DNA from: an uncultured Bartonella sp. | GTDB lineage: Bacteria; Pseudomonadota; Alphaproteobacteria; Rhizobiales; Rhizobiaceae | Reading direction: 5' to 3' | Assembly: GCA_945285915.1 (NCBI GenBank) | Contig: CALYQL010000007.1 | Coordinates: 49,000 to 112,999, forward strand | DNA length: 64,000 nt | Part shown: in pieces, positions 8,929-20,180 of the stretch | Numbering within the stretch: the stretch's first letter is position 1 | Layout: every line of letters begins with the position of its first letter | Translations under genes and position numbers: made by a program | Notes under the pieces: generated by a model | Databases searched by the model: none | Told to the model about the DNA's origin: nothing | Seen by the model: the letters and a program-made list of their open reading frames with translations, nothing else

Positions 8929-10272
8929 ATGACACTATTTAACAAACTCTCAGCCGGTCTCGTTATCGGTACACTGTCTTTCGGGCTCGCTGCCTGTGGC
9001 AAAGAGGAGCCGCATATGCCTCCGCCATCGAAAGTGAGCGGAAAAGTTATTCATGCAACAGAGATACCTATCAATTATGAATATGCTGCACGTGTTGTTG
9101 CTTACCGTGAAACGGAAGTTCGTGCGCGTGTCGGCGGTATTTTGTTGCATCGTAATTTTGTTGAAGGTTCTGAAGTCAAACAAGGCGATGTTCTGTTTGA
9201 GATAGATCCTGATAAATATGAAGCAGCGGTAGCTTCGGCACGGGCACAAGTTGCTCAGGCTCAGGCTAATTATGATCAGGCCGTGCGTGATGCTGATCGT
9301 GCTGAAGAATTGGTGAAACAGAAAGTCCAATCAACATCACAACGTGATCAGGCTTTTGCCAAGCGTGATGCCGATCAGGCAACGCTGATGCAGGCCAAAG
9401 CCGAGTTGCGTACAGCCGAGCTGAACCTTGAATATACCAAGGTAACAGCGCCAATTAGTGGATTGACCAGCCGTGAAGCTGTTTCAGAAGGTTCATTGAT
9501 CGGAACAGATCCATCATCCAGTCTGTTGACCACGATTACACAATTGGATCCTACCTATGTGAACTTCTCATTCGCTGATGGTGAATATCAGCAAATCCGC
9601 GGTTTGATGCAGGAAATGCAAAAACGTGGTGAGAAGATAGATAATCTTAAAATCACGGTTCGCCTCGGTGAAGGCGTCGATTATCCGCAACAAGGTACCG
9701 TAGATTTCACATCGCCAACGATTGATAAACAAACTGGTACATTGGGCGCACGTGCTGTTATCCCGAATCCTGATCGCAGATTGGTTCCGGGTATGTTTGT
9801 TCGTGTCACGGTGACTGGCATAAAAATGGCAAATGCCATTACAATTCCAGAATCCGCATTGATGCAAACCAGCAATGGTCAATTTGTCTATGTGTTGAAA
9901 AAGCCTGAAGGTGCAGGCGCCGGAGCGCCGGCCAATGGCGCACCAGCAAATGATAATAAGGCTCCAGCAGCAGGTGCAAATGCACAGGATGCCGGCAGAC
10001 TTATGGCTGTGGAACAACGCCCAGTTAAAGCTGTCCGTAAAATGCAGAACGGCGACTGGTTGCTTGCCGATGCAACCGTTGACGGACAGGATAACGCCAA
10101 GAGTATAGAAGGTCTGAAAGACGGTGACGAGGTTGTTACCGAGGGGCAAGTGTATATTGAACAAGGTATGATGCGCGTTCCTCCAGGAAAAAGCCTTATG
10201 GTTCAAGTAACCGAGGATAAGCCAGCGCCTGCCAATGGGGGCAATGACAAAACTTCGGGGCCCGCACAATGA
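8929..10272 (+). CDS. acrA: RND efflux periplasmic adaptor (membrane fusion) lipoprotein, AcrA/BepD type
   Basis: The 447-residue protein begins with a lipoprotein signal ending in the lipobox LAAC (C23). It then shows barrel-sandwich halves around a coiled-coil hairpin ([14 protein letters not shown]... to [21 protein letters not shown], about residues 105-180) and beta-barrel segments ([10 protein letters not shown]). It bridges the inner-membrane pump and an outer-membrane channel. An alanine/proline/asparagine-rich insert near residues 327-350 and a similar C-terminal tail are low-complexity additions. The stop overlaps the pump gene start by 4 bases (ATGA). No TolC-type gene is present, so the outer channel is encoded elsewhere. 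Confidence 0.93.
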   Translation: MTLFNKLSAGLVIGTLSFGLAACGKEEPHMPPPSKVSGKVIHATEIPINYEYAARVVAYRETEVRARVGGILLHRNFVEGSEVKQGDVLFEIDPDKYEAAVASARAQVAQAQANYDQAVRDADRAEELVKQKVQSTSQRDQAFAKRDADQATLMQAKAELRTAELNLEYTKVTAPISGLTSREAVSEGSLIGTDPSSSLLTTITQLDPTYVNFSFADGEYQQIRGLMQEMQKRGEKIDNLKITVRLGEGVDYPQQGTVDFTSPTIDKQTGTLGARAVIPNPDRRLVPGMFVRVTVTGIKMANAITIPESALMQTSNGQFVYVLKKPEGAGAGAPANGAPANDNKAPAAGANAQDAGRLMAVEQRPVKAVRKMQNGDWLLADATVDGQDNAKSIEGLKDGDEVVTEGQVYIEQGMMRVPPGKSLMVQVTEDKPAPANGGNDKTSGPAQ

Positions 10273-13200
10273 GCTATAGCTTTTTTATTAATCGGCCAGT
10301 TTTCGCGTCGGTTATTTCAATCATCATCGTATTGGCCGGCTTCGTATGTATGCGCATATTGCCAGTCGCCCAATATCCTGATCTGCTGCCGCCTCAGGTT
10401 GTTGTCAGTGCGCAATATCCGGGTGCGAGTGCGGAAACTGTTGCTCAAACCGTTGCTGTTCCATTGGAACAAAAAATCAACGGTGTGGAAGATATGATTT
10501 ATATGCAATCGACCAGTAATGCTTCTGGAACATTGCAGATAACGGTTACTTTTGCCCTAGGAACTGATCCTGATCAGGCAACGATTAATGTTAACAACCG
10601 TGTTCAACGTGCATTAACAACGTTGCCGCAAGAGGTTCAACGCTTGGGCGTTGTTGCTGATAAACGTTCTTCATCCATTTTGGGTTTGGTTGCCATGCGG
10701 TCAACCAACAGTGCGTATGACAGAACTTATGTTGGTAACTATGCACTTCTCAACGTTGTTGACGATCTAAAGCGTATTCCGGGCGTTGGTGATGCTCAGG
10801 TTTTGGGTAATATTGACTATTCAATGCGTATCTGGCTCCGTCCAGATAAGCTTGCTCAATATAATTTGACACCAACCGATGTCATTAACTCTGTGAAAGA
10901 GCAAAACAACCAATATCCAGTTGGTCGTATTGGTGAAAAGCCAGATATTGACGGCGCATTTACCTATTCAGCTACAACACAGGGGCGTTTGGTAACTGCG
11001 GAAGAATTCGGCGAAATCATCTTGCAATCTGATGATACTGGTGCTGCGTTGCGGCTCAAGGATGTTGCGAGAATAGAACTTGGCGCACAGCAGTATTTTG
11101 TTGATTCAAAATTGAATGGCAGCCCTATGGTGCCAATTATGCTGTTCTTGCAACCGGGTGCCAATGCGCTTGCAACCATGGATGCTATCAAAAAGCGTAT
11201 GAGTGAACTGAAAGTCGCGTTCCCTCCGGGAATAGAATATTCAGTGCCATATGATACGACGAAATTCATTCAGGTTTCTGTTGAAGAAGTGATCCACACA
11301 TTCATTGAAGCTATCCTGCTTGTGATTGTTGTTGTGTTCGTTTTCTTGCAAAACTGGCGAGCGACACTTATTCCAATTATCGCGGTGCCAATCTCGATTA
11401 TCGGTACGTTTGCAGGTATTTACGTGCTTGGTTTCTCGATCAATATGTTGACCCTGTTTGGATTGGTTCTGGCTATCGGTATTGTTGTTGACGATGCGAT
11501 TGTGGTGTTGGAAAACGTCGAACGCGTTATGTCGGAAGAAAAACTTTCACCGCATGATGCTGCTGTTAAGTCAATGAGTGAAGTTACTGGACCGGTTATC
11601 GCTATTGTGCTTGTGCTTTGTGCTGTGTTTATTCCCGTTTCCTTTATGGGCGGCATGGCCGGCGTGATGTACCAACAATTTGCTGTTACAATTGCAATTT
11701 CTGTTGTTATTTCAGGTACTGTTGCTTTGACCCTAACACCGGCACTCTGCGCAATATTGCTGAAACCATCCCATAAAGAGCCAATTGCTCCATTCCGTAT
11801 GTTCAATAATTTTTTCCAGAAAATTACGGATGCTTATGTCGTTGGCGTGGACTTTTTTGTCCATAGAATATGGGCGGGTGTTATCGTATTCTTGGCTGTT
11901 TGCGCTTTTGCCGTATTCATGTTTGAGAAGGTTCCAAGCTCATTGGTTCCAGATGAGGATCAGGGATATATTCTAGCCGTATCAATTTTGCCTTCTGCTT
12001 CGTCTCTTGAGAGAACATCAGGTGTTATAGATCAGGCATATGAAATTCTTCATTCTAATCCTGCTGTTGACAATATTGCTGAAATTTCTGGTTACGACCT
12101 GCTATCTGGTGGTTTGAAAACCAGTACAGGTGCAATGTTCGTCATGTTCAAGGACTGGAAAGATAGACCTAATCCGGAAGATGATGCACGTGTTATCGCG
12201 CCTAAAGTTGTTGGCATGGCATCAGGCATTAAAGACGGTGTAACAATTGCCTTCAATCCACCACCGATTACCGGTCTTTCGACAACAGGTGGTTTTGAAT
12301 TGTACTTGCAAGACCGTAGTGGTGGATCAATCGCTGATCTCTATACGATGACAATGAAACTGGTTAACGCTGCAAATCAGCGTCCGGAATTGCAAAGTGT
12401 CCGTACAACGTTTGATCCAAATGTGCCTACCTATGATTTCCACGTTGATCGTGTAAAGGCACGTGCTATGGATGTGCCAATCAACTCGATCTATGATGCG
12501 CTTTCGGCAACATTCGGTAATATCTATATCAACGATTTTACGCTTTATGGTCGTAACTATCAGGTTAAGATACAATCCGAAGGTGAGTTCCGTAAAAGTG
12601 CGGAAGATATTAAGCAGGTCTTCGTACGGTCCAATTCAGGCAACATGATCCCACTCAATGCCTTGGTTAGCACCAAGCGTATTACAGGTGCCGATCAGCT
12701 AGAACGTTTCAATGCGTTCTATGCGACCAAGATCATGGGTAATCCAGGTAATGGTTACACATCTGGTGACGCAATCAAGGCTATGACCGAAGTTGCAAAT
12801 CAGGTGCTACCAAATACCTATCAGATTGCATGGACAGGATCTGCCTATCAGGAAGTTGTTGCTGGTGGTGCCGGTTCTACTGCGATGATATTCGGTATCA
12901 TCATGGTGTTCCTCATTCTTGCAGCACAATATGAACGTTGGAGCTTGCCATTTGCAGTTGTTACGGCAGTGCCTTTCGCAATTGCCGGTGCGCTGACATT
13001 CACCTATCTCCGTGGCCTCAGCAACGACGTTTATTTCCAGATCGGATTGGTTACGTTGGTTGGACTTGCGGCTAAGAATGCTATTCTGATTGTCGAGTTT
13101 GCGGTCATTGAACGTGAAAGCGGTAAGTCTGCTATTGAAGCAGCACTTTCGGCAGCACGTTTGCGTTTCCGTCCTATTGTTATGACATCACTTGCGTTTA

Positions 13201-13436
13201 TTTTGGGTGTTGTCCCTCTTGCAAGATCAACAGGTGCAGGTTCAGCAAGCCGTCATGCGATTGGTACTGGTGTTATTGGCGGTATGCTTGCGGCAACGTG
13301 CGTTGCAACCTTCTTCATTCCTATGTTCTACCGCTTGTTTAGTGGTAATCGGGCATCTCGTACAGGTGGTTCTGATACACAAGCAACGGGAAGCGGGCAG
13401 GAAGGCAGTAGCGGTACGCCGGTAAAAGCCAACTGA
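10269..13436 (+). CDS. acrB: RND multidrug efflux transporter, AcrB/BepE type (HAE1)
   Basis: This 1055-residue inner-membrane antiporter has the full-length HAE1 pattern. There is a TM1 start ([20 protein letters not shown]), a first periplasmic porter domain, TM2-6 with the proton-relay aspartates in [17 protein letters not shown] (around 407-408), a second porter domain, and TM8-12 with [14 protein letters not shown] (relay lysine). It exports amphiphilic drugs and bile-salt-like compounds using the proton gradient. It is translationally coupled to the adaptor, and a strong terminator follows. The C-terminal tail is Gly/Ser/Thr-rich. Confidence 0.96.
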   Translation: MSYSFFINRPVFASVISIIIVLAGFVCMRILPVAQYPDLLPPQVVVSAQYPGASAETVAQTVAVPLEQKINGVEDMIYMQSTSNASGTLQITVTFALGTDPDQATINVNNRVQRALTTLPQEVQRLGVVADKRSSSILGLVAMRSTNSAYDRTYVGNYALLNVVDDLKRIPGVGDAQVLGNIDYSMRIWLRPDKLAQYNLTPTDVINSVKEQNNQYPVGRIGEKPDIDGAFTYSATTQGRLVTAEEFGEIILQSDDTGAALRLKDVARIELGAQQYFVDSKLNGSPMVPIMLFLQPGANALATMDAIKKRMSELKVAFPPGIEYSVPYDTTKFIQVSVEEVIHTFIEAILLVIVVVFVFLQNWRATLIPIIAVPISIIGTFAGIYVLGFSINMLTLFGLVLAIGIVVDDAIVVLENVERVMSEEKLSPHDAAVKSMSEVTGPVIAIVLVLCAVFIPVSFMGGMAGVMYQQFAVTIAISVVISGTVALTLTPALCAILLKPSHKEPIAPFRMFNNFFQKITDAYVVGVDFFVHRIWAGVIVFLAVCAFAVFMFEKVPSSLVPDEDQGYILAVSILPSASSLERTSGVIDQAYEILHSNPAVDNIAEISGYDLLSGGLKTSTGAMFVMFKDWKDRPNPEDDARVIAPKVVGMASGIKDGVTIAFNPPPITGLSTTGGFELYLQDRSGGSIADLYTMTMKLVNAANQRPELQSVRTTFDPNVPTYDFHVDRVKARAMDVPINSIYDALSATFGNIYINDFTLYGRNYQVKIQSEGEFRKSAEDIKQVFVRSNSGNMIPLNALVSTKRITGADQLERFNAFYATKIMGNPGNGYTSGDAIKAMTEVANQVLPNTYQIAWTGSAYQEVVAGGAGSTAMIFGIIMVFLILAAQYERWSLPFAVVTAVPFAIAGALTFTYLRGLSNDVYFQIGLVTLVGLAAKNAILIVEFAVIERESGKSAIEAALSAARLRFRPIVMTSLAFILGVVPLARSTGAGSASRHAIGTGVIGGMLAATCVATFFIPMFYRLFSGNRASRTGGSDTQATGSGQEGSSGTPVKAN

Positions 13437-13460
13437 TTATTTTATTATCAGTTAAAAGAT

Positions 13461-13496
13461 AAAATAAAACCCCGGTTTTTACCGGGGTTTTATTTT
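13461..13496. terminator. Strong bidirectional terminator between acrB and fhs
   Basis: A perfect 16-bp inverted repeat (13461-13476 with 13481-13496) has a 4-base loop, a GC core CCCCGGT/ACCGGGG and T-runs on both strands. It serves the convergent acrB and fhs transcripts. Confidence 0.93.
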
Positions 13497-13558
13497 TGAA
13501 GTTTTTATTTTTGTAATTTTTACTGTGGGGGATTTTAACCTGAAAAATTTATTCGCGT

Positions 13559-15232
13559 TTACGAAAGACCTTCAATCTGTCCATTCGCGTTAATAAATAT
13601 TTTCTCTGCCATTGGCACTCTCGGAAGTCCCGGCATTGTCATGATATCCCCACAGATGACTACGATAAATCCAGCACCAGCACATAATCTTACTTCTCGT
13701 ACTGGAATATCAAAGTTTTCTGGCGCTCCGAGAAGGGCAGGGTCAGCAGAAAAAGAATATTGTGTTTTTGCCATACAGACCGGTAAATTGCGGTAACCTG
13801 CATCTTCCCATTCTTTTAGCTGGTTCTTGATCGTCTCGGGTATTATCGCTTCGCGACCATGATAAATCTCTTTGACAATTGTTTGAATTTTATCGCTCAA
13901 GGAAAGATTATCTTCGTAGATAGGCTTAAATTTACTGTTGTTTTCGTCGATGACATCAACCACATGCTGGGCAAGCTCTGTTGCTCCAGCGCTTCCCTTT
14001 TCCCAATGATGGCATAGAATTGCGCGATGTCCTGTATTGGCAACAATGTCGGTTAATGTCTTAATCTCTTTTTCTGTATCGGAATTAAAATAATTTATAG
14101 CGACAACAACCGGTAAACCGTATTTTTCGATATTGGAAATATGCCGTATAAGATTGGCTGAACCGCTTTTAAGTGCATCAATATTTTCAGCGGCAAGATC
14201 AGACTTTTTTACACCGCCGTTCATTTTGAGAGCGCGAATTGTTGCGACAATAACAACTGCACTTGGTGCAATACCAGCTTTTCGGCATTTAATATCGAAA
14301 AACTTTTCTGCGCCCAAATCAGCGCCAAACCCAGCTTCGGTTACAATATAGTCTGCAAGTTTTAGCGCCGCTTTTGTTGCAATCATAGAGTTGCAACCAT
14401 GTGCAATATTGGCAAACGGACCACCATGAATAAGAACTGGATTATTTTCCAAGGTTTGTACGAGATTGGGTTGTATCGCATCTTTTAATAAAACGGCCAT
14501 AGCCCCTTCGGCATGAAGGTCTGATGCTGTGACGGCTGTTTTATCATGCCGGTATCCAATAATGATTTTTCCCAATTTTTCAGTAAGATCGGCCAAATTG
14601 CTGGAAAGGCAAAGGATTGCCATGATTTCTGATGCAACTGTGATATCGAAACCGCTTTGTCGTGGAAAGCCATTTTTTACGCCTCCCAAAGATATAACAA
14701 CATCACGCAATGCACGGTCGTTCATGTCTTCAACGCGTTTCCAAGTTACACGGCGCGAATCAATTTTTTGCTCATTTCCCCAATAAATATGGTTATCAAC
14801 CATGGCTGCGAGAAGATTGTGTGCCGAGGTAATCGCATGAAAATCACCGGTGAAATGCAGATTCAGATCTTCCATCGGAATGACCTGAGCGTAACCACCA
14901 CCAGCAGCACCGCCTTTCATTCCGAAACTTGGCCCTAAAGATGGTTCGCGCAAAGCTGCTATTGCTTTCTTGCCAATTTTATTGAGCGCATCTGTCAGCC
15001 CAACTGATGTTGTGGTTTTTCCTTCACCGGCAGGGGTGGGGTTAATTGCGGTTACAAGGATAAGTTTTCCATCTTTTTTATTCTTTAAGCTTTCAATAAA
15101 TGGCGCACTTATTTTTGCTTTATCATGGCCGTAAGGAATCAAACTTTCATATGGAATATCAAGTTTTTTGGCAATTTCACCGATAGGCAATTTCTTTGCT
15201 GCACGGGCAATTTCGATATCAGTTGGGTTCAT
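13559..15232 (-). CDS. fhs: Formate-tetrahydrofolate ligase
   Basis: The enzyme joins formate to tetrahydrofolate with ATP to give 10-formyl-THF, feeding purine synthesis and initiator tRNA formylation. The 557-residue length is standard. The nucleotide-binding motif [14 protein letters not shown] sits near residues 66-79, and the family segments [18 protein letters not shown] and [17 protein letters not shown] follow. The C-terminal segment [13 protein letters not shown] is also typical. It is a single-gene unit converging on acrB. Confidence 0.97.
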   Translation of the reverse strand: MNPTDIEIARAAKKLPIGEIAKKLDIPYESLIPYGHDKAKISAPFIESLKNKKDGKLILVTAINPTPAGEGKTTTSVGLTDALNKIGKKAIAALREPSLGPSFGMKGGAAGGGYAQVIPMEDLNLHFTGDFHAITSAHNLLAAMVDNHIYWGNEQKIDSRRVTWKRVEDMNDRALRDVVISLGGVKNGFPRQSGFDITVASEIMAILCLSSNLADLTEKLGKIIIGYRHDKTAVTASDLHAEGAMAVLLKDAIQPNLVQTLENNPVLIHGGPFANIAHGCNSMIATKAALKLADYIVTEAGFGADLGAEKFFDIKCRKAGIAPSAVVIVATIRALKMNGGVKKSDLAAENIDALKSGSANLIRHISNIEKYGLPVVVAINYFNSDTEKEIKTLTDIVANTGHRAILCHHWEKGSAGATELAQHVVDVIDENNSKFKPIYEDNLSLSDKIQTIVKEIYHGREAIIPETIKNQLKEWEDAGYRNLPVCMAKTQYSFSADPALLGAPENFDIPVREVRLCAGAGFIVVICGDIMTMPGLPRVPMAEKIFINANGQIEGLS

Positions 15233-15679
15233 TTAAAATTCTCTACATTATTTCCATTTTACCGCTGCACGATGGTAAAATTCGTCGGCTTTGAATATTA
15301 GCGCATATACAGTGCTAATAGCATCATTAAAAGACGTAAGAATACGATCAAAAATAATTGGCACGTTACTCAATGACAGATAATTGATTGATCTGATTCT
15401 GTTGATAAAAAATAATGAAAATCTTGCTTATCCATTGCTATTTTCGCGCCTTATTAGCCCATTCAATGCTTTATCTTAAATTTTGAATTGCGATAGAAAA
15501 GACATTTCCAAGAATTGCAGTCATGCAATGTTTGATCTCAACAAGCCCGATTGCCAATAAAGGTGGTTTGGCTAACAAGTTATAATAATTGATGAATTTC
15601 TGGTTTTATAAAGCGAGTGCTATAACGCATTTCCCAACTTGGGAAGAAATAAGCATATATGAATTTCTTGAGAAGAAAT
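15233..15679. other. Intergenic region between fhs and tRNA-Met
   Basis: About 450 AT-rich bases hold the fhs promoter. I see no gene, riboswitch or clear hairpin. Both neighbours are on the minus strand. Confidence 0.5.
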
Positions 15680-15756
15680 TGGTAGCGGAGGAGGGATTCG
15701 AACCCCCGACACAAGGATTATGATTCCTCTGCTCTAACCTACTGAGCTACTCCGCC
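15680..15756 (-). tRNA. tRNA-Met, elongator type (anticodon CAT)
   Basis: The 77-base minus-strand cloverleaf has acceptor GGCGGAG/CTCCGCT (G-U at the first pair), an anticodon stem GAGGA/TCCTT with loop ATCATAA, T-loop GTTCGAATC and an encoded CCA. The paired first position and overall sequence match the elongator rather than the initiator form, which has a C-A mismatch at 1:72. A tRNA-Ile2 with a lysidine-modified CAT is less likely. Confidence 0.92.
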
Positions 15757-15928
15757 CCAAACCACTTATTTCAAAAACAATAAGTTGTAGCGGCGATATA
15801 AGGTGTTGTATGTCGTTCTGTCAAGCGTCGTTTTCAACCTTTTCTCTTGTCATTGACGCTCATCACCGATATTGAACAGATATTACATTGCTTTTTTAGC
15901 ATTAGAATTAGAGTATAAGGCATAGACA

Positions 15929-16891
15929 ATGGCGCCACGCATAGCAGTTTTAGGATGTGGTTATTGGGGGAGTAATCACATACGCACCTTAAAAAGTTTA
16001 GGAGCGCTTGCAGCTGTTTCCGATGTTAATGCGCATCGGGCGGAAGGGTTTGCAGCTGAACACGATGTTGAAGCTATACCGGTTGAAGACGTTTTTACCC
16101 GAAAAGACATTGATGCAATGGTTTTTGCACTACCACCGCAATTCCATGCAGAAAATGCCATACGGGCGGTTGAAAACGGTAAAGATGTTCTTGTTGAAAA
16201 ACCGATAGCTTTGAATGTTGCAGATGCAGAGCGTGAGGTAAGAATTGCAAGAGAAAATAAACGCATTTTTATGGTTGGCCATGTCTTGCGTTATCACCCT
16301 GCATTTGAAAAACTTTTGGAGCTGGTTAATCAAGGTGTTCTAGGCGATGTGCGCTATATTCATGCGCACCGTTTAGGGTTAGGAAAATTCCACACTGAAA
16401 GTGACGCGCTATGGGATTTGGCGCCACACGACCTTTCCATGATTTTGGCTTTAACCAAATGTGAGCCAAGTGAAGTTCGTGGGGAAGGGGCAGCGATTAT
16501 CGATCAGCTTTCCGATTTTGCCCACGTTCATATGACATTTCCAAATGGTATGCGCAGTCACCTTTTCGCTTCGCGGTTAAATCCATATCGTGAGCGCCGT
16601 TTAACGGTGGTTGGCACAAAAGCTATGGCGGTGTTTGACGATGTTGAACCGTGGGAGCGCAAGTTAGCGATTTATCGGTTTGAAGTTTGGCAAGATAATA
16701 ATCAGTGGGCTTTTACCGCTGACGAGCCAGAATATATCGCAACGGAAGAAGCAATGCCGCTTACGCGCGAATTACAACATTTTATTCATTGTATTGAAAC
16801 ACGTGAAGAACCGAGAACAAATGGCGATGAAGCTATTGGTGTATTGCGCATATTAACGGCTGGAAGTGTTCATCACGGTGCAAAAAAGTAG
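15929..16891 (+). CDS. gnnA: Gfo/Idh/MocA oxidoreductase, probable UDP-GlcNAc 3-dehydrogenase
   Basis: The 320-residue protein opens with a Rossmann fold (RIAVLGCGYWGSNHIR, residues 3-18) and has the family motif VEKPIA (about 90-95) and LAPHDLSM near residues 168-175 with the catalytic His. It is followed after about 120 bases by a DegT aminotransferase. This pairing fits GnnA/GnnB, which oxidise and transaminate UDP-GlcNAc at C3 to make UDP-GlcNAc3N, the precursor of lipid A with a 2,3-diaminoglucose backbone known from Brucella and Bartonella. A WbpB-type role in O-antigen is the main alternative, but no other O-antigen genes are nearby. Confidence 0.75.
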   Translation: MAPRIAVLGCGYWGSNHIRTLKSLGALAAVSDVNAHRAEGFAAEHDVEAIPVEDVFTRKDIDAMVFALPPQFHAENAIRAVENGKDVLVEKPIALNVADAEREVRIARENKRIFMVGHVLRYHPAFEKLLELVNQGVLGDVRYIHAHRLGLGKFHTESDALWDLAPHDLSMILALTKCEPSEVRGEGAAIIDQLSDFAHVHMTFPNGMRSHLFASRLNPYRERRLTVVGTKAMAVFDDVEPWERKLAIYRFEVWQDNNQWAFTADEPEYIATEEAMPLTRELQHFIHCIETREEPRTNGDEAIGVLRILTAGSVHHGAKK

Positions 16892-17010
16892 AAACCTCTT
16901 ACATCGATCATTTAACTTTGATTATATAAATCTGACACAGAGAATTATTATTATAATCAATAGAGTTAATATGATTCGGTGGTTTTAAAGCGGATAGCAA
17001 TGGAGTTAAC

Positions 17011-18129
17011 ATGCAGTTTATAGATCTTGGAGCGCAACGTGCGCGTATTAAAGACAAAATCAATTCCGCTATCGCCCGAGTGGTTGAAAGCGGGAAATAT
17101 ATTCTTGGTCCTGAAGTTGCAGAGTTTGAAAAACGTTTGGCAGACTATGTTGGTGTTAAACACGTTATTGGCTGTGCAAATGGTACCGATGCACTGATGA
17201 TGCCTCTTATGGCAGAAAATATCGGGCCGGGAGATGCTGTTTTCTGTCCAAGTTTTACATTTGCTGCAACAGCTGAAGTTGTGGCTCTTGTTGGTGCTGA
17301 GCCAGTATTTGTTGATATTTTGCCAGACACTTACAATATGGATCCGAAAAAATTGGTCGAAGCAATTGCGATGATCAAAAAGGAAGGCCGTTTGACACCA
17401 CGGGCTATTATTCCTGTTGATTTGTTCGGCCTGCCGGCAAACTATCAGGAAATTTCAGCCATAGCCGCAAAAGAAAATCTTTTTATTATAGAAGATGCTG
17501 CGCAATCAATTGGCGGTAAGCATGACAATGCAATGTGTGGTGCATTTGGTAATGTTGGCGCTACAAGCTTCTATCCTGCTAAGCCTCTTGGCTGTTATGG
17601 TGATGGTGGCGCAATGTTTACCGATGATGATGATTTGGCAGAGCGTTTGCGTTCCATCTATTTCCACGGCAAAGGTGAAACACAATATGACAATGTTCGT
17701 ATTGGTGTAAATTCCAGACTGGATACAATTCAGGCTGCCATATTGATACACAAGCTTGAAATTCTTGAAGATGAGATGGAAAAAAGAGCCGTTGTGGGCG
17801 AGCGTTATGCTGAAGGTTTGGAAGATGTTGTCAAAGTTCCTGTGTTAGCAAAGAACACGCGGTCGGCTTTCGCTCAATATACAATTGAGGTTGAAAATCG
17901 TGATGGTTTAAAGGCTCATTTGCAAAATGCCGGTATTCCAAGCATGATTTACTATATAAAACCTCTGCATTTGCAGGTTGCTTATAGGCATTACCCACAA
18001 GCTGCCGAAGGCTTACCAGTTTCAGAGCGTGCTGCTAGTCATGTTTTGAGTTTGCCTATGCATCCATATCTTGAAAAACAAGATCAGGATAAAGTCATTA
18101 AAGCTATCAGAGAGTTCCACGGGGCTTAA
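17011..18129 (+). CDS. gnnB: DegT/DnrJ/EryC1 sugar aminotransferase, probable UDP-GlcNAc3N transaminase
   Basis: The 372-residue PLP enzyme shows the family segments GTDALMMPLMA (58-68), PSFTFAATAE (80-89), EDAAQS (161-166) and SFYPAKPLGCYGDGGA, with the PLP lysine at K191. It transfers an amino group from glutamate to a nucleotide keto-sugar. Next to a Gfo/Idh/MocA dehydrogenase it is best explained as GnnB in diamino-lipid A synthesis. Perosamine or QuiN4N synthesis are alternatives that substrate assays would separate. A terminator follows at 18174. Confidence 0.78.
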   Translation: MQFIDLGAQRARIKDKINSAIARVVESGKYILGPEVAEFEKRLADYVGVKHVIGCANGTDALMMPLMAENIGPGDAVFCPSFTFAATAEVVALVGAEPVFVDILPDTYNMDPKKLVEAIAMIKKEGRLTPRAIIPVDLFGLPANYQEISAIAAKENLFIIEDAAQSIGGKHDNAMCGAFGNVGATSFYPAKPLGCYGDGGAMFTDDDDLAERLRSIYFHGKGETQYDNVRIGVNSRLDTIQAAILIHKLEILEDEMEKRAVVGERYAEGLEDVVKVPVLAKNTRSAFAQYTIEVENRDGLKAHLQNAGIPSMIYYIKPLHLQVAYRHYPQAAEGLPVSERAASHVLSLPMHPYLEKQDQDKVIKAIREFHGA

Positions 18130-18173
18130 AGTTAGTCGCAGCAAATAAAACGCGACCCAAAATTTATATATTT

Positions 18174-18200
18174 AAAGGCCGGATTTTTCTGGCCTTTTTG
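18174..18200 (+). terminator. Rho-independent terminator of gnnAB
   Basis: A 9-bp stem starting aaaggcc and closing ggccttt, with one G-U pair, is followed by T5. It lies 45 bases after the aminotransferase stop. Confidence 0.85.
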
Positions 18201-18685
18201 CTATGAAGATGGGAACTATCTGACGTGTATTGCCCCTAATGGATCGATAGATTTGAGCAAGCGATTACCAAGCGAATAAGAAAATTATCCGCGAGGTGAC
18301 AAATATCCGACAAGTATTGCTCCTTGAATGGATGATGTTATGCGAGCAATTAAAAGCACAATCCATATCATCTAAAAGCAATCAATATGTTTGCAAAGGC
18401 TTGTGATTGAAACACTAAAGTGCCGATCATTTGCTTGTTTCAAACTGTTGCGGCGATATATCCAGCATTGTTGAAATGTTGTTATTGGCGCTTGTCGGCT
18501 TCTAATTATAAATGGCACTCGCAATTTGTATAATGCAAAGCCCGTGAACATTTGGTGCGATTTCGCAAATGAAACATCTTTAGTTTTCATTATTGAAGCC
18601 GCACCATCATCATCAAAGTCATTCAATAGTAGCAACGATTTTGTCGCTATGCGTCTACCTCATGTTCGATAGCTCATCGCTATAT
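18201..18685. other. Intergenic DNA with a degenerate direct repeat, no gene
   Basis: Roughly 485 bases hold no convincing gene; the minus-strand frame 18372-18635 has no recognisable family. A pair of imperfect direct repeats of about 24 bases lies at 18221-18244 and 18309-18333, sharing GAC..GTATTGC.CC and AATGGAT. Confidence 0.5.
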
Positions 18686-20023
18686 TTACATGAGATGAGA
18701 TTCCATGAGGAAGCGAATGATAAATAGAATGGCAATAATCCATGTTGCTGGATGCACAGAACGCCATTTACCAGTCATTGTTTTAAGACATGCATAGCTG
18801 ATAAAGCCGATTGCCAATCCATTGGCAATTGAATAGGTCAGTGGCATGAGTAGGGCAGTGAGTGCTGCTGGTGTTGCTTCAACAATGTCATCCCAATTGA
18901 TTTCGGCAAATTCGCGCATCATCAGGCAAGCAACATATATCAGAGCCGGCGCTGTAGCATAGGACGGTATTGCCAGAGCGATAGGTGATAAGAATAGCGC
19001 CAATATAAACAACACGCCAACCGTCAAGGCTGTTAGGCCTGTACGACCGCCTGCTGCTACACCGGAAGCACTTTCTACAAAAGCTGTTGTGGAACTGGTT
19101 CCGATCAGTGATCCTGCCAAAATTGCTGTACTGTCAGCAAACAATGCTTTGCCAAGATTATTTGGTTTATCTTCCGGTATCAGACCTGCTCGTTTGCCAA
19201 CGCCCACAAGTGTTCCCGTGGCATCAAATATTTCAACGAGAACAAAAACCAATAAAACATGAAAAATGCCACTATGAAAAACACCAGCTATATCCAATTT
19301 CAAAAACGTTGGTGCGATAGAGGGGGGAAGAGAAACACCGCCACTATGGATAAGCGCCTGAAAGTTCCGATATCCTTCATCTGTGAAAATAAAGGACAGA
19401 ATAGTAACTACAACGATACCGATCAAAATGGCACCGCGAACCTTGAAAGTATCGAGCGCAACGATGACAAAAAGCCCAATGCCTGCCAAGACAGATGCTG
19501 ACCTGGTTACGTCACCCAAAGCGATAATGGTAGCGTCATTTTTTACAACAATTCCGGCGTTTTCGAAGGCAACAATTGCTAGAAACATCCCTATGCCAGC
19601 AGCAATGGAACTTCGTAGCGATTTTGGTATGCCACCAATTAACCAACGGCGAATACCCGAGGCGGTGAGTATTATAAATACAACACCGGATAAGAACACT
19701 GCCCCCAAAGCTTGTTCCCAAGTGTATCCCATGGTGATAACAACGGAATACGCAAAAAAGGCATTAAGCCCCATGCCAGGTGCCATTCCAACAGGCCAAT
19801 TGGCAAGGAAAGCCATAATGATACAGCCGACAGCGGCAGCCAAACATGTGGCCACAAATACCGCCCCCTTATCCATGCCTGCGGCACCAAGAATGTTAGG
19901 GTTGACAGCAAGAATATATGACATTGTCAGGAAGGTCGTTAAACCAGCGCTAATTTCAATGCCTGTGCGTGTTTTATTCTCTGATAGGTGAAATAGTTTC
20001 TCAAACACAATATTGGTCCTCAC
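18686..20023 (-). CDS. NCS2-family purine permease, AzgA-like (hypoxanthine/guanine/adenine uptake)
   Basis: The 445-residue polytopic membrane protein has the AzgA-type NCS2 pattern: TRTGIEISAGLTTFLTMSYILAVNP at the start, MAPGMGLNAFFAY in TM3, and VGKRAGL...GTSSTTAFVESASGVAAGGRTGL, the family's central signature. It imports purine bases with protons. The frame offers a GTG start at 20023, with no good ATG nearby and only a weak ribosome binding site, so the start is uncertain. apt, a phosphoribosyltransferase that could use imported adenine, lies elsewhere in the window. The adjacent eipA group is on the same strand 157 bases upstream. Confidence 0.9.
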   Translation of the reverse strand: MRTNIVFEKLFHLSENKTRTGIEISAGLTTFLTMSYILAVNPNILGAAGMDKGAVFVATCLAAAVGCIIMAFLANWPVGMAPGMGLNAFFAYSVVITMGYTWEQALGAVFLSGVVFIILTASGIRRWLIGGIPKSLRSSIAAGIGMFLAIVAFENAGIVVKNDATIIALGDVTRSASVLAGIGLFVIVALDTFKVRGAILIGIVVVTILSFIFTDEGYRNFQALIHSGGVSLPPSIAPTFLKLDIAGVFHSGIFHVLLVFVLVEIFDATGTLVGVGKRAGLIPEDKPNNLGKALFADSTAILAGSLIGTSSTTAFVESASGVAAGGRTGLTALTVGVLFILALFLSPIALAIPSYATAPALIYVACLMMREFAEINWDDIVEATPAALTALLMPLTYSIANGLAIGFISYACLKTMTGKWRSVHPATWIIAILFIIRFLMESHLM

Positions 20024-20180
20024 GTACCATTATGTTGGCAAAAATCATGCTTCATCAAAAGCTATAAATTATGCTTTCTATTCTTCCTTATACTGGAGTG
20101 GCATGATGCTGCTATAAGAGAAGCGCCATTCAACAGGACTTATGGAACGTGATTCACAGTTTTCTCTTGTCTATGCGAGA

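Noticed and set aside
9568..10269. 233-codon minus-strand frame opposite acrA
   Set aside because: Lies wholly over a well-supported coding gene; composition is that of an antisense shadow with no family features.
15233..15679. Folate or purine riboswitch before fhs
   Set aside because: No conserved core or hairpin layout of known classes could be seen.
18372..18635. 87-codon minus-strand frame between gnnB and the permease
   Set aside because: No ribosome binding site or family resemblance; treated as non-coding.
19383..19991. 202-codon plus-strand frame opposite the purine permease
   Set aside because: Complement of hydrophobic coding sequence, giving a Pro/Ala/Thr-rich shadow; the NCS2 gene is certain.
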